Assembly: GCA_963737555.1 (NCBI GenBank)
Contig: CAVTTB010000009.1
Span: forward strand, 124,001 to 188,000
Reading direction: 5' to 3'
Source: JAHJQQ01 sp963737555
GTDB lineage: Bacteria; Pseudomonadota; Gammaproteobacteria; Thiohalobacterales; Thiohalobacteraceae
DNA length: 64,000 nt
Position numbers and translations under genes: made by a program. This document shows, one piece after another, positions 63,510 to 64,000 of the stretch; the first letter of the stretch is position 1, and every line of letters starts with the position of its first letter. The notes below the pieces were generated by a model. The model saw only the letters and a program-made list of their open reading frames with translations, ran no database searches and was not told the DNA's origin.

Positions 63510-64000
63510 GTGCCGCACTCACGATCCCTCTACTGGCGGCTGTCAGGATTCTACCTGTTCTACTTCGCGACCCTGGGCGCATTGGTCCCGTATTGGAGCC
63601 TGTACCTAAAGGACCTCGGATTTAACGTCGCCGAAATCGGCGAGTTGGTGGCCATCCTCATGGCGACCAAACTGGTCGCACCCAACGTGTGGGGTTGGAT
63701 CGCCGATCACACCGGGCGGCGCATGGCCATCATCCGCCTGGCCTCATTTTTGTCATTGATCCTCTTTGCCGGCGTATTCATGGGCAGCAGTTATTTATGG
63801 CTGGCGCTGGTGATGAGTGGGTTCAGTTTTTTCTGGAACGCGGCTTTACCACAATTCGAGGCCGTGACGCTCTCGCACCTCGGCACCTCTACGCATCGCT
63901 ACAGTTCGATCCGCCTGTGGGGCTCGATCGGATTTATTTTGACAGTGGCAGGACTCGGCGCGGTGTTTGACCGTGCAGGTGTGACGTTGTTGCCGCCGAT
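63510..64000 (+). CDS. MFS transporter (3' end outside window)
   Basis: GTG 63510 opens SLYWRLSGFYLFYFATLGAL, VPYWSLYLKDLGFNVAEIGE, then WGWIADHTGRRMAIIRLAS, the MFS loop 2-3 motif, and further helices. Still open at 64000. Resembles the MFS_1-like/HcaT-type group; substrate cannot be stated. An ATG is not available near the start, so GTG is inferred. Confidence 0.78.
   Translation, partial: MPHSRSLYWRLSGFYLFYFATLGALVPYWSLYLKDLGFNVAEIGELVAILMATKLVAPNVWGWIADHTGRRMAIIRLASFLSLILFAGVFMGSSYLWLALVMSGFSFFWNAALPQFEAVTLSHLGTSTHRYSSIRLWGSIGFILTVAGLGAVFDRAGVTLLPP

Overview
GC-rich (roughly 60% by eye) chromosome segment of a gammaproteobacterium. Support: a Pseudomonas/Vibrio-type chemotaxis block (cheZ-cheA-cheB-motC-motD-parC-parP-cheW-DUF2802), the queA-tgt-yajC-secD-secF block, the prmB/hemN/aroC neighbourhood, a PCuA(C)/SCO copper pair and an anaerobically controlled hemN. 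The genus cannot be named from the sequence; an aerobic to facultative, motile, possibly Chromatiales-like lineage would fit.

Layout. 1-8.3 kb: flagellar chemotaxis and stator genes, with ParC/ParP for placing the arrays. 8.5-10.2 kb: fliK and an flhB2-like gene. 10.2-11.1 kb: a pentapeptide-repeat protein. 11.1-14.4 kb: a tightly overlapping aromatic amine dehydrogenase operon (aauB-E-D-A-cytochrome c). 14.7-16.8 kb: an AhpD-like gene and two AmmeMemoRadiSam genes (amrA, amrB). 17.1-29.8 kb: an island-like block. It opens with a guaA remnant, carries a nine-gene overlapping operon (flippase, two PaaK-like AMP ligases, ATP-grasp, FemAB-like, GNAT, Mur ligase, asparagine synthase, glycosyltransferase), and closes with a transposase remnant, a low-GC BKACE gene and a protein fragment. 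30.1-31.2 kb: the AmrS radical SAM enzyme, the third AmmeMemoRadiSam gene. 31.4-36.3 kb: metal homeostasis (dmeF and a UPF0016 exporter under a yybP-ykoY manganese riboswitch) and molybdopterin genes. 36.4-48.2 kb: glycogen metabolism (glgB, glgC, GH57, malQ, glgP) around a K+ channel pair. 48.3-54.4 kb: tRNA-Leu, queuosine synthesis and Sec translocon genes. 54.4-64 kb: suhB, psd, the copper chaperones, prmB, hemN, aroC, a response regulator with an Hpt partner, and the start of an MFS transporter.

Two points govern how the annotation should be read. First, about a dozen conserved genes are split by single-base indels, often in short homopolymer runs (motC, motD, parP, glycosyltransferase, VOC, mog, glgB, glgC, glgP, psd, PCuAC, sco, hpt). 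This looks like uncorrected sequencing error, so these genes are given as single frameshifted CDSs. Second, most intergenic gaps carry palindromic dispersed repeats that share an exchangeable core.

The best candidate for an undescribed system is the nine-gene operon at 17.2-28.4 kb. It concentrates amide- and acyl-forming enzymes around one glycosyltransferase and one flippase, with no polymerase, initiating transferase or nucleotide-sugar genes.
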